Assembly (NCBI RefSeq): GCF_000058485.1
Contig: NC_008278.1
Span: forward strand, 1,792,962-1,856,961
Reading direction: 5' to 3'
DNA length: 64,000 nucleotides
Source of the DNA: Frankia alni ACN14a
Lineage (GTDB): Bacteria; Actinomycetota; Actinomycetes; Frankiales; Frankiaceae
The notes beneath the pieces were generated by a model. The model was not told where the DNA came from. It saw only the letters and a list, made by a program, of their open reading frames with translations, and ran no database searches. The translations under genes and the position numbers were made by a program. Shown here piece after piece: positions 19,585 to 28,700 of the stretch (its first letter is position 1; the number at the start of each line of letters is the position of its first letter).

Positions 19585-20337
19585 CAGGTGTCCTCCTCGC
19601 CTCGGTAGCTGGGAAGCGGGCTGCGCGTCCGCCGGTGGACACATCACACCGTGCTGGGCGTATCTGGGACAGAGTGCAACGAGCCGTTGCGGACGCGCGC
19701 ACATTCGTTGCGCCTGATCGGCGGCTTCGGGCCTCGCCGACGACGGAAGCGCCGTGTCCGGCCGGTGATTACACACCGTCGTTGCCGGGCCGACTGTCGC
19801 CGGGGTCCTCCCGCCGCTGGCGGAGAGGATCGCCGATCAGCTCCGCCTACCTGTGGCGGCATTGCTGATGCCTGCCTGCGCGCATCCCAGCCTACGAGAG
19901 TTCCGCGCAATTGGCATTGATCAAAGATGGTCCGTTTTGTTGGCCGGCGAGAATTGACTACCCGTGTCGCCGCCGTTGCGCGTGGGCAGTGGAAGTCAAC
20001 GTGGCCTGATCGCCGGTAGGTTCGGGTGTGGGTGAAGGTTGGGCTGTGGTTCACCCGGTGTGTTTCCGGGAAACCGCCCCTCCTGCCATGCCGGTGACCG
20101 TCCGCCGGAACCCGTCGGACCTCCCTGCCCGTCCTCGACGGCCGCCGCCGGCAGCACCCCCGCGGCGCCCGACCGCCGGTGTCGCGGCCTGCCGGAAACA
20201 CTACCTCGAAAGGGCGGCCACTTCCGGGGAGCCGAACCGCCGTCACCGCAGCTCGGCGTCATCCCCCGGGCGTCGAGAGAAAGAACGGCGGCGGGCAGGC
20301 TGACGGGTCCGGCGGGGATGCGCGCCGAATCCGCGGT
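19585..20337. other. Intergenic region without a supported gene
   Basis: About 750 bases. There is an A+T-richer patch near 19905-19975, which could be a promoter, but no frame with protein-like composition and no tRNA-like fold that I can see. Confidence 0.45.
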
Positions 20338-21276
20338 TCACCAGGTCAGCACGAGCCGGCCGCGGATGCCGCCCTTCTCCAGCAGACGGTGGGCCTCGGC
20401 GGCCTGCTCGACCGGAATGGTCTTCGCCACCCGCAGGGTGAGGGCGCCCTCCTCGACGAGCTGGCGCAGCCGGTCGAGCTTGGCCTGCTCACGCGCGTAG
20501 GTACGCACCCACACCTGGTGGATCGTGATACCGCGTTCGGTCTCGCCCTGGAACGGGCGGACGGCGACGAACCCGCCGCCGTCGCGAATCGCGCCGAGCA
20601 GGGCGTCGTTCTGGATCGAACCGTCCGCCAGCCCGTCCACCCCGCCGGGCACCGCCGCCCGGATCCGCTGCGCGACGTCGTCGCCGCGGCGCACCACGAT
20701 GTCGGCGCCGAGCTCTCGGACGAGCTCGGTGTCCGCCTCGGAGGCGTCGGCGACGACCCGCAACCCGTCGGCCTTGGCGAGCTGGACGGTGTAGCCGCCG
20801 AAGCAGCCGGCCGCCCCCGTCACCGCCAGCGTCTGGCCGGGGGCGAGGCCAAGCAGGTCGAGCGCCAGCCGTGCGGTGAGGCCGTTCATCGGCAGCGTCG
20901 AGGCGGCCACGTCGCCGACGCCTGCGGGAACCCGCGCGACGGACTCGGCCGGCACCACCACCTGCTCGGCGTAACCGCCGTTCGACGCGGCGGGGACGAC
21001 GATCGCCATCACGTGGTCGCCGATCGCGAGATCGGTCGCCACCCCCTCGCCGATCTCGTCGAGGACGCCGGCGACGTCCATTCCCGGCACGTAGGGCGGC
21101 GCCCATTTCGACAGCCATTTCGCCCGGTCGCCGCTGCGGGTGAAGGTGTCCGTCGGACTCACGGTGGCGGCGGCGGACCGGATCCGGACCTCGCCGGGAC
21201 CGGCGTGCCGCTCGGGCACGTCCACGATGCGCAGGGCCTCCGGCCCGCCGAACTCGACCACTCCCACGGCTCTCAT
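20338..21276 (-). CDS. Zinc-independent quinone oxidoreductase-like MDR protein
   Basis: The 312-residue protein begins MRAVGVVEFGGPEALRIVDVP, the standard opening of the medium-chain dehydrogenase/reductase quinone oxidoreductase branch. The GroES-like domain lacks the Cys/His zinc ligands of alcohol dehydrogenases. The NADPH-binding Rossmann element reads VTGAAGCFGGYTVQLAK (about residues 148-164). A C-terminal EQAAEAHRLLEKGGIRGRLVL is also family-typical. The ATG at 21276 is supported by the family start; longer frames add Arg/Pro-rich sequence. It is divergent from the CHAT operon with 109 bases between starts. A role in detoxifying quinones or enones is likely; the substrate is unknown. 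Confidence 0.86.
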   Translation of the reverse strand: MRAVGVVEFGGPEALRIVDVPERHAGPGEVRIRSAAATVSPTDTFTRSGDRAKWLSKWAPPYVPGMDVAGVLDEIGEGVATDLAIGDHVMAIVVPAASNGGYAEQVVVPAESVARVPAGVGDVAASTLPMNGLTARLALDLLGLAPGQTLAVTGAAGCFGGYTVQLAKADGLRVVADASEADTELVRELGADIVVRRGDDVAQRIRAAVPGGVDGLADGSIQNDALLGAIRDGGGFVAVRPFQGETERGITIHQVWVRTYAREQAKLDRLRQLVEEGALTLRVAKTIPVEQAAEAHRLLEKGGIRGRLVLTW

Positions 21277-21314
21277 GACAGACGACCCTAACGCCGCCCA
21301 CCTCCGCCGCGCAG

Positions 21315-21368
21315 GGAATGCGATCGGCGGAGCCGCGTGCGGCGGCCGCAGTCGGGCCGGCGCATTCC
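21315..21368. promoter_or_regulatory. Inverted repeat in the promoter region of the CHAT operon
   Basis: GGAATGCG at 21315-21322 is complemented by CGCATTCC at 21361-21368, ending 17 bases before the proposed start of the operon's first gene. It could be an operator shared by the two divergent promoters or a leader hairpin. Its function is inferred from position. Confidence 0.3.
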
Positions 21369-21385
21369 GCCGCAGAAAGGGGCGG

Positions 21386-23026
21386 ATGAACAACCTAGGC
21401 AAGACGCATTGTGGTCGACTCGGTACTCTTGCCGACATGGGGGTGGATCTCGGCTCCGATCGGTCGCGGCTCCGGATCGACCGGACCGCGGGAGCGGTGC
21501 TGCAGGCGCAGCGGGATATCTCCGGATGGCTGGACGCCCGCCGCGGAGATGACCGGTTCCTCCGCTTTGGAAATCATTTCCGGGTACTCGGCGAGGTGTT
21601 GGGCGGGATGCTCGCCGCTCTGGCCGGCCGGGTCGCCTCCCTGCGGGAGCTGGGTGACAGCGGCGCGCGCTACGACGGCTGCCGGTCGGTGGAGACGCTG
21701 CTGACCGTCGTGCGGCGCACGTTCGACTGGTATCGCGAACGCTATGACCAGCGGCTCGACGAGCGGCTGGGCCCGATTCTGCTGGCCGCCGACGAACTCG
21801 TCCGGTCGTGCTGGTCGCAGCCGTTCGCGGCAGTCGGACGGCCCGCACCGACCGGTCCGCTCGCCTATGTCGACCCGCGCTTCAACGCCTTCGCCGTCAC
21901 CCGGTCGAGCGTGCCGGTGCCGCTGCGCCCGCCGGCCCGCACCGACGCGGTGGACGAGGCCGTCCGCGCCCTGCTGCGCGAGTTGCCGATCCCGGCGATC
22001 GCCCTGCCGGAATGGGCCACGCGCCAGGCGTGGTGGCTGGCCCCCGCGGCCCACGAGACCGGCCACCACGTCCAGCGGGACCTGATGCCGGGTCTGCCCG
22101 ACCGGACCCGCGCCGCGCTGGACGACGCGGTGCGCGCCGCCTCGGGCGGCGACGCGGAGCTCGCCGCCCGGTGGTCGGGCTGGCAGGCGGAGCTCTTCGC
22201 CGACGCCTTCTCCGCCGTCATGATCGCCGACGCGGCGGCGTGGGCGGTCGACGAGCTCGAACACGCCGCCCCCGCCCGCCTGGCCGGGCTGTCGCCGCCC
22301 GGCCACCCGTACCCGCCGCCGCTGGTCCGCCGCGCGCTGCTCGGCGAGCTGGTCCGCCGCGTCCGGCGCGAGCACGGGGCCGCGCACCAGCCCGCCCCCG
22401 CGGCCGCCCCAGCCCCAGCCGTCGCCGTCCCACCGGCCGTCGCCGTCCCACCGGCCGTCGCCGTCCCACCGGCCGTCGCTGTACCGCCGGTGACCCGTCC
22501 CACGGGCGAGCTGACGACGGTCGCGGCGGCCGAGGCCTGGCTGGCGGCCACGAACGCCGCCGGGCCGACCGCGGCCGAGCTGCGCCGGCACCTGGCCGTC
22601 GTGCCCGCCGTCGCCGAGGCACTGCTCGCCCTGCCGATCGGCCCCACCACGCTGCTCGCCGCGGCAGGCGTCGACCCGGCCTGGTTCGACCCCGGCGGGC
22701 GGATCGCGAGCTGGACGACGTCCCTGCGCAGCGACCCGGTGCCGATCAGCCCGCACGCCCGCCGGACGCGCCCGGCAGCGCGCCTGGCCGTGCAGGCCGG
22801 CGTCGCCGCGCACCTCGTCGTCGCCGAGGGGCAGTCTGACGGCCTGCACCGCCGGCTTGCCGCGTTGCTGCGTACCTGCGGCGAGCCGGGGGTGCTCGCT
22901 GGCCCGCCCCCGCCCGGCGACGTGGCCGCCATCGCCACCCGCCTCACCACGTGGCTGCTCGACCGCGGCGACACGCTGTCCGCCGAGGCCGACCTGTCCG
23001 CCGAGGCCGAGATGAAGGTTCGTTGA
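21386..23026 (+). CDS. Putative zinc metallopeptidase (HExxH), first gene of the CHAT operon
   Basis: Starting at an ATG behind AAAGGGG, this 546-residue protein carries HETGHH (His223, Glu224, His227) after a hydrophobic strand WWLAPAA. Further on, WQAELFADAFSAVMIADAA has Glu269, a good candidate for the third zinc ligand of a gluzincin-type site. A helical N-terminal domain (about 1-150) precedes it and an Ala/Val/Pro repeat (about 345-370) separates it from a helical C-terminal domain. There is no signal peptide or membrane segment, so it should act in the cytoplasm. It is followed after two bases by a 45-residue ORF that overlaps the CHAT gene, so I read it as the enzyme partner of the CHAT/NTPase system. 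An alternative ATG at 21437 lacks a ribosome site. Confidence 0.7.
   Translation: MNNLGKTHCGRLGTLADMGVDLGSDRSRLRIDRTAGAVLQAQRDISGWLDARRGDDRFLRFGNHFRVLGEVLGGMLAALAGRVASLRELGDSGARYDGCRSVETLLTVVRRTFDWYRERYDQRLDERLGPILLAADELVRSCWSQPFAAVGRPAPTGPLAYVDPRFNAFAVTRSSVPVPLRPPARTDAVDEAVRALLRELPIPAIALPEWATRQAWWLAPAAHETGHHVQRDLMPGLPDRTRAALDDAVRAASGGDAELAARWSGWQAELFADAFSAVMIADAAAWAVDELEHAAPARLAGLSPPGHPYPPPLVRRALLGELVRRVRREHGAAHQPAPAAAPAPAVAVPPAVAVPPAVAVPPAVAVPPVTRPTGELTTVAAAEAWLAATNAAGPTAAELRRHLAVVPAVAEALLALPIGPTTLLAAAGVDPAWFDPGGRIASWTTSLRSDPVPISPHARRTRPAARLAVQAGVAAHLVVAEGQSDGLHRRLAALLRTCGEPGVLAGPPPPGDVAAIATRLTTWLLDRGDTLSAEADLSAEAEMKVR
22418..22489 (+). repeat. 18-bp tandem repeat, four units, in the metallopeptidase linker
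   Basis: Four units of GCCGTCGCCGTCCCACCG (the last diverged) encode Ala-Val-Ala-Val-Pro-Pro repeats. They separate the catalytic region from the C-terminal domain. Confidence 0.9.
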
Positions 23027-23028
23027 CG

Positions 23029-23166
23029 ATGACGGGATCTCGGCGAGGTCAACTGACGAACGGGTGGTCCGCCGCGTCGCCCGGAACTCCGGTGGGCGGC
23101 GGATTCGCCGTCGGAGGCGCGAGCGTGACGACCTTGACATCCTCGACCCTGGCCGAGGGGCGGTGA
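23029..23166 (+). CDS. 45-residue ORF coupled between metallopeptidase and CHAT genes
   Basis: An ATG at 23029, two bases after the metallopeptidase stop, opens a 45-codon frame. Its TGA overlaps the GTG of the CHAT gene (GTGA at 23163-23166). The peptide is Gly/Ser/Thr-rich with a Trp near the front (NGWSAASPGTPVGGG ... TSSTLAEGR), with no membrane segment and no family I know. GAAGG in the end of the upstream gene can serve as its ribosome site. It could be a regulator or substrate peptide of the protease, or merely a coupling leader. Support comes from the exact spacing at both ends, not from homology. Confidence 0.5.
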   Translation: MTGSRRGQLTNGWSAASPGTPVGGGFAVGGASVTTLTSSTLAEGR

Positions 23167-25757
23167 GGATCCCACGGGTCCTCGTCGACGTCGAGGACCG
23201 TGGGGACGAATGGACCGTGCACGTACGGGGCGTGGGGATCACGGCTCGGTACGGGATGGCCGCGGTAGTGGTCACCGACGTCGACGGACTGCCGCGACGG
23301 GTGCCGACCTGGTGGGTCGGGCCCCCGGGTCCGCCCGCGCCGCCCATGCCCGACTACCCCGAGGGGACCATCGCGCCCGACGGTGCCGCCGCGCCCGACG
23401 GTGGCGCCGCATGGGATCCGCTGGCCGACGCTGATCTCGTGGCGGGGCCGCAGCTCGCCGCGGGGCTGGGGCCCGGTCCCGGGTCGTCCCGTCCGTGGCG
23501 GGGCGGGAAGAGGGGGCTGTGGGCGGGCGCGCGTCAGGATCATCCGCCCGGTCACGGTCACCCTGCGGGTCACACCGTCCGTTCGGGCGGCTCGATGCCC
23601 CCGGCGCGGCCCGCGCCCGATGCCGGCCCGTCGTTCGGGCCGGAAGGGGCCGATCCGACACTGGCCGCGGTGTGCGCCGGCGACCAGGGCGAGATCTCCG
23701 GCCTGTTGGCCCGGATCGCCGGCCGGGAGCTGCGCGACAACGACGCCGAGCTGTACGGCCGGTGGCTGTTCGAGTGCCTGCTCGCGCCGGTGTGGAGACG
23801 CCTGCTCGCCGCGCCCGCGGTGCACGCCGCCCGGGGGGTGGAGCTCGCGCTGCGCTGGCCGGCGGACGACACGGCGCTGGCCGGCCTGGTGTGGGAGGCG
23901 ATGCACGACGGGGAGGCGCCGCTTGCCGGGCATCCCCGGGCGCTCGTCGCCGTCACCCGGGTGGTGCCGACCGCGACCCCGGCGCCGGCGACGATCCGGC
24001 GGGTGCCGCGGGTGCTGTTCGTCGCCGGCTCCGCCCTCGACGACGCGGTGATCCGCCCGGGGGCGATGTTCATGGGCCTGATGCGCGCCTTCGAGGCGGA
24101 GGGCCTGTGCGTCTCGCGGGCGATGACCAACGCGACGCTCGCCGACCTCGGCGAGGTCTGCGCGCGGTTCGAGCCGGACGTCGTTCACCTGGTCGCGCAC
24201 GGTGACGTCGACGAGCACCGGGCGGTCCTCCGCGTCTGCGACCCAGGCGAACCGGACGGGTTCCGCTTCGTCGACGGCGAGACCCTGGCGCTCGCACTGC
24301 GTGGCCCGGCGGGCATGCCGGTGGCGGTCATCCTGAGCGCCTGCGGCAGCGCCCGCCCCGGTGGCCAGGACGCGGACGACCCCGGCGACGGGCCAGCGGG
24401 AAACCCCGACGCGCCCCCGGACGCGGCCCGGGCCGCCGGGCGGTCGCTCGCGGCCGAGCTCGCCGTGCGCGGCGTGCCGATCGTGGTCGCGATGTCCGGT
24501 GAGGTCAGCGAGCAGGCGAGTCGGTTGTTCACCCGCCGGTTCGTGCGGGCGGTGCAGCAGGGCGCTTCGGTGGTCGACGCCGCCGCGGCTGGGCGGCGCG
24601 CGGCGCTGCTGCACGGTGACCCGCCGAGCCGGTATCTCGACTGGGCGATGCCGACCCTCGTCCTGGCCGAGAACGTCCCGCCGGATCTGCGGGTGGTCGA
24701 CCCGGCGCCGCTGCTCGGGCTGCGCCAGGCCGCCGAGAGCCTGGGGCTGCGCCAGGCGCCGGTGTTCATCGGCCATGACCGGGTGCTCGCGGCGACCGAC
24801 GCGCTGGCCGCTCCGGCGGCGGAAGCCCGCCCCGGGTTTGTCGCCGCGGTCGCCAGGGATTCGATGAGTGGCCTGGGTGGCAGCCGGTTGCTGCGCGAGG
24901 TCGGGTTGCGCCTGCTGCGGACGGGGCATCTGCCGCTGCTCATCGGCCCCTTCGGCGCCGGCGCCGCGCCGTCTGACCTGCGTGCGGTCGTCAGTCAGGT
25001 TCTCGAGAAGGCGATCATGATCGCCGAGGTGCTGGGGATCGACCCGCCGCCGCTGACCGTCCTCGACGCCGATCCCGACTCGCGGCTCGCGGGCACCGTC
25101 AGCCCGGAGGCGTTGCGCGGCGTCGGCGCCGAGGCGCGGTTCGACCTGCTCTACGACGCGGTCGCGGAGTTCACTGCCGGGACGGCCCCGCTGCCCGGAC
25201 CGGGGCTGCGCCACCGCCTCGCCCGCGACCTGGGAGCGCTCGCCGACGCGGCCGGGGCCGCCGGCGAACCGTTTGGCGCGGCGACGCGGGTGGTCGTGCT
25301 CGGCGACGAGGTACATCGGTGGGTTGGTGGGCTGCGGCCGCTGCTGGCGATGATCCGACGCGACGGGCTGGGCGGCCCGGACCGGCCGATCCCCGTGGTC
25401 GTCACCGCCTCCCTGGTGGAGCAGGAGGGGGTGTTTCTCAAGGACTTCCGGGACGGCCAGGCCGGCCAGCCCGGCTTCGTCTTCCCGGAGCTGGCCCCGA
25501 TGTCCCCGGCGAGCGCCATACTGGGATATCAGTGGGTGCTTCTCCACCCGTGGCATCCGAGTTATCCGTTCGTCTACACCGCCGCGCGGAACGCATCACG
25601 GGCGAGAATCGAGAAGACTCTGGGGCGCCTGCAGGGCAAACCGACCGCCGTTGGCGAGCGCCTGTATTTCGTCGCCGCGATTCTCGCCGATTACGAGGCC
25701 TTCGTGGCCGCCGACGACGAGGCCGCCATGCGAGCCTACGAGGAGCAGGTCCGGTGA
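23163..25757 (+). CDS. CHAT-domain (caspase-like) protease with a degenerate NTPase-like C-terminus
   Basis: From the overlapping GTG at 23163 the protein has 864 residues. A short beta-rich N-terminal part and a Pro/Gly-rich linker lead to a CHAT peptidase domain at about 275-510. The catalytic His346 lies in VVHLVAHGDVD and Cys394 in VILSACGS. CHAT proteins are clan CD cysteine peptidases related to caspases and separases. Residues about 560-860 resemble an AAA/STAND ATPase without a working P-loop: LLIGPFGAGAAPS (593-604) lacks the GK[ST], while VVVLGDEVHRW (Asp715, Glu716) looks like Walker B. The stop overlaps the next start (GTGA). It is probably the executor protease, switched by the large NTPase encoded next. 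Confidence 0.8.
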   Translation: MRIPRVLVDVEDRGDEWTVHVRGVGITARYGMAAVVVTDVDGLPRRVPTWWVGPPGPPAPPMPDYPEGTIAPDGAAAPDGGAAWDPLADADLVAGPQLAAGLGPGPGSSRPWRGGKRGLWAGARQDHPPGHGHPAGHTVRSGGSMPPARPAPDAGPSFGPEGADPTLAAVCAGDQGEISGLLARIAGRELRDNDAELYGRWLFECLLAPVWRRLLAAPAVHAARGVELALRWPADDTALAGLVWEAMHDGEAPLAGHPRALVAVTRVVPTATPAPATIRRVPRVLFVAGSALDDAVIRPGAMFMGLMRAFEAEGLCVSRAMTNATLADLGEVCARFEPDVVHLVAHGDVDEHRAVLRVCDPGEPDGFRFVDGETLALALRGPAGMPVAVILSACGSARPGGQDADDPGDGPAGNPDAPPDAARAAGRSLAAELAVRGVPIVVAMSGEVSEQASRLFTRRFVRAVQQGASVVDAAAAGRRAALLHGDPPSRYLDWAMPTLVLAENVPPDLRVVDPAPLLGLRQAAESLGLRQAPVFIGHDRVLAATDALAAPAAEARPGFVAAVARDSMSGLGGSRLLREVGLRLLRTGHLPLLIGPFGAGAAPSDLRAVVSQVLEKAIMIAEVLGIDPPPLTVLDADPDSRLAGTVSPEALRGVGAEARFDLLYDAVAEFTAGTAPLPGPGLRHRLARDLGALADAAGAAGEPFGAATRVVVLGDEVHRWVGGLRPLLAMIRRDGLGGPDRPIPVVVTASLVEQEGVFLKDFRDGQAGQPGFVFPELAPMSPASAILGYQWVLLHPWHPSYPFVYTAARNASRARIEKTLGRLQGKPTAVGERLYFVAAILADYEAFVAADDEAAMRAYEEQVR

Positions 25758-28700
25758 GATCGTCGCCGCCCCCGCCCACCGGACGCCCCGCCGGGACGAC
25801 CGGTCCCGGCAGCGATCCCCCCGAGGACCCGCAGCCGGACGTCGACACGTTGCTGGCGCGGGCACGCACGGCCACCCTGGCGGCGTTCGCGCCGAGCGGA
25901 CTGTGCCGGCTGGCGCTGGTGCCCGAGTGGACGGACGGCACCGCCGCCTTGTTCGGCCTTGTGGCCGCCGACGAGCTGGCGGCGCTGCTCACGCGACTCG
26001 ACGAGGCCGGTCTGATCGAGCGGCGGCGTGCCCTCGGCCCCCGCCGGACGGTCCGTCAGGTGTTCTGGCTGCGGTCGTCCCGGCGCGACGAGGTCGGCCG
26101 CCACCTGCGCGGCCAGGGTTTCGACGTCGACGCCGAGGTCGACGCGCTCAGTGAGGTGATCGCGGCGGCGGCCGAGGCGTCGGCGGGGGAGCTCGCCCGC
26201 GAGTTCGCGCCCTGGCTGGAGGTCGCCGTCCAGCACCGCCGCGACCGTTCCGGGTCCAGCCTGTTCCAGCGGGTCGACAGCCTCGTCACCGCCGCCGGAG
26301 CCGGCCCGGGCAGCCGCGTCGAACCGCCTGCGGGGTTGGCCGCCGCAGCCCGGCTCGTGGCCGCGGCGGGAACGATCGGCGCGGTCTGCGGGGGCACACT
26401 CGCCGAGGCGGCCCGCCGCGCCGGCTGGCGGCTCGACCGCGCCCACCGCGACGCCCAGGACGCCGAATACCTGCGCGACTACCAGAACCGGGCCGAGGTC
26501 GAGGAACCGCTCGGCGAGCTGCTCGCCGAGGATGGGCCGGGCACGCAGTGGGCCGTCCACCTGCTCGGGACCGGCGGCATCGGCAAGACGATGGTGCTGC
26601 GCTACCTCGCCTCGGGCGCGTACGCGGCCGCGCGGGACATCGCGCCGTTCCCCGTCGCGCGCGTCGACTTCGACCATCTCGACCCCCGCTACCCCGAGCA
26701 CCGGCCCGCGGAGGTGCTGCTCGCCCTCGCCGACGAGCTCGCCGGCTACGGACCCAGCCGCGGCTGGTACCACTCCTACCGGCGCTTCCGCGACGCGGCC
26801 AACGCGCTGCACGAGCAGCTCGGCCGTACCGGCCCCGAACCCTCAGCCGCGGAGCAGGCCGCGGAGCAGGTCTATGGCTCGGCGGTCTACCCGGACCACG
26901 GCCCGGTCCGGTCGACCGCGAGCGCGCTGCGGGCCGCCGCCGCACAGACGATCCGGGCCCTGTTCGACGAGGTCGTCCGCGCGTTCGCCCGGGTGCTGCG
27001 GGAACTGGGCCGCCCGCGCGTCGTCCTCGTGCTCGACACCTGCGAGGAACTCGCCAAGCTATACGCGCCGGGCACCGCGGCCCCGGCCATCGACCGCACC
27101 TTCGACCTGCTGGAACGGCTGCACGCCGAGCTCCCGGGCGTCCGGGTCGTCCTGGCCGGGCGCCGTCCGCTCGTCCCCCCACCCGACAGGAAGCAACGCG
27201 CCGGTGGGCCCGTCCTGCTGGCCCGCGAGTACGTCCGGGTGGTCCCGGTCGCCGGTTTCACCGCAGACGAGGCCCACCGCTACCTCGACGCCCCGCGCCC
27301 CGAGCCGGACGCAGGGCTCGACGACAGGGATCTGGACCCCGTCTCCCAGGAGGCCAGCACCGCGACCGTCCTGCCCGGTCGCCGGCGCGGCGGCGCGTTG
27401 CGCACCGCGCTGCTGGAACGGGCCCGCATGCCGCCCTCACTGGCCGGCGACGTCCGCTACAACCCGTTCGAGCTGGCCGCCTACCGGGAGTGGATCGCCC
27501 GCGAGCCCGACCTCGACCCGGCCGTGCTGCGCGCCGCCGGCGACCCGCTGGTGGAACGGCGCATCATCGCCCGCCTCGCCGACGACAACGCCCGCGGCGC
27601 CCTCGCCATCGCCGCCGAGCTCGGCCGCTTCGACCTCGGCATGATCAGCCCCGCGCTGCGCCGGGCCGGCCTCGATCCGCAGGCCGCCTTCGACGGTCTT
27701 GCCGCCCAGGAATGGATCCACGTCCGCGCGCTGGGCCCCCAGGGCGAACCGCTGGTGATCGAGGTCGACGAGCACCTGCGCGACCGCATTCGGGTCGCCG
27801 TCGCCGCCGCCGCCGAGCCCGAGCGGTACCCGCTCGACCGGGCCCGCCTCGGCCGGGACGCGGCCGCACTGGTCACCGCCGGCCCGCTGGCGACAGTCAC
27901 CGCCGAGGCCGTCGAGACCGCGGTGCGACTGCTGCCGCTCGCGGACGCCGCCGCCTTCTGGGTCGACCTGGAGGACCGGATCGTCGCGTCCGGCGCCTGG
28001 GCCTGGGCCGCGCAGGTCTGCGTGCGCGCCGCCGCCGTCGAACGCCTGCGTGCCGACGGCCTCGCGCCCTACCCGTTGCCGCTCTCGTCTCATCCGCCGC
28101 GTCCGGCCGACTCGCCGCTCCCGTCGGGTCCGCCGCTCCCGTCGGGTCCGCCGCATCCGGCCGGCCCGGCGCCGCGTCCGCCCAACCCGACGATCCTGGC
28201 GGCGATCCTTGCCACCCAGGCCGCCGCGCGCCTCCACGTCGGGGAGCCCGCCGAGGCCCCGGCACTGTGGGCCGCCGTGCTCGACCAGGCGCCCCGCCAT
28301 CCTCTGGCCGAGCACGGTGACCTTCTGCGCGCCAGGGCTGTGCTCGGCCTGCTCGCCTCGGGCGGGAGTGCGTTCGCGCCGTTAGGCCCGGTCGCGGCGA
28401 CGACAGTCGTCGACGCCCTCGACGACGTGACTGCCGTCGACGACGTGCCGGCCGGGTCGCTTCTCGCGGCCGCGGAGGCCCTCGCGGAGGGCACACTGCC
28501 CGACGTCGGTCCGGTCAGGAGCGGGGGCCGGCCCGGTGTCAGCCTCGTTCGGCCCGATCATCCGTCGGTCTGGCGCGGGGCGCTGGCGGGCTCCGTTCGA
28601 AACATGGCGTCCGGGACGGCCATCGTCGGAGTTCAGTCGGGCCGGCCCGCCACGGTGGGGCGGGACGTCCGGTGGGAGGTCGACGAGCTGCTCGGCGCCG

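Noticed and set aside
19644-20246. 200-codon minus-strand frame in the gap before the MDR gene
   Set aside because: Amino-acid composition is Arg/Thr/Pro-rich throughout and no secondary structure pattern is visible.
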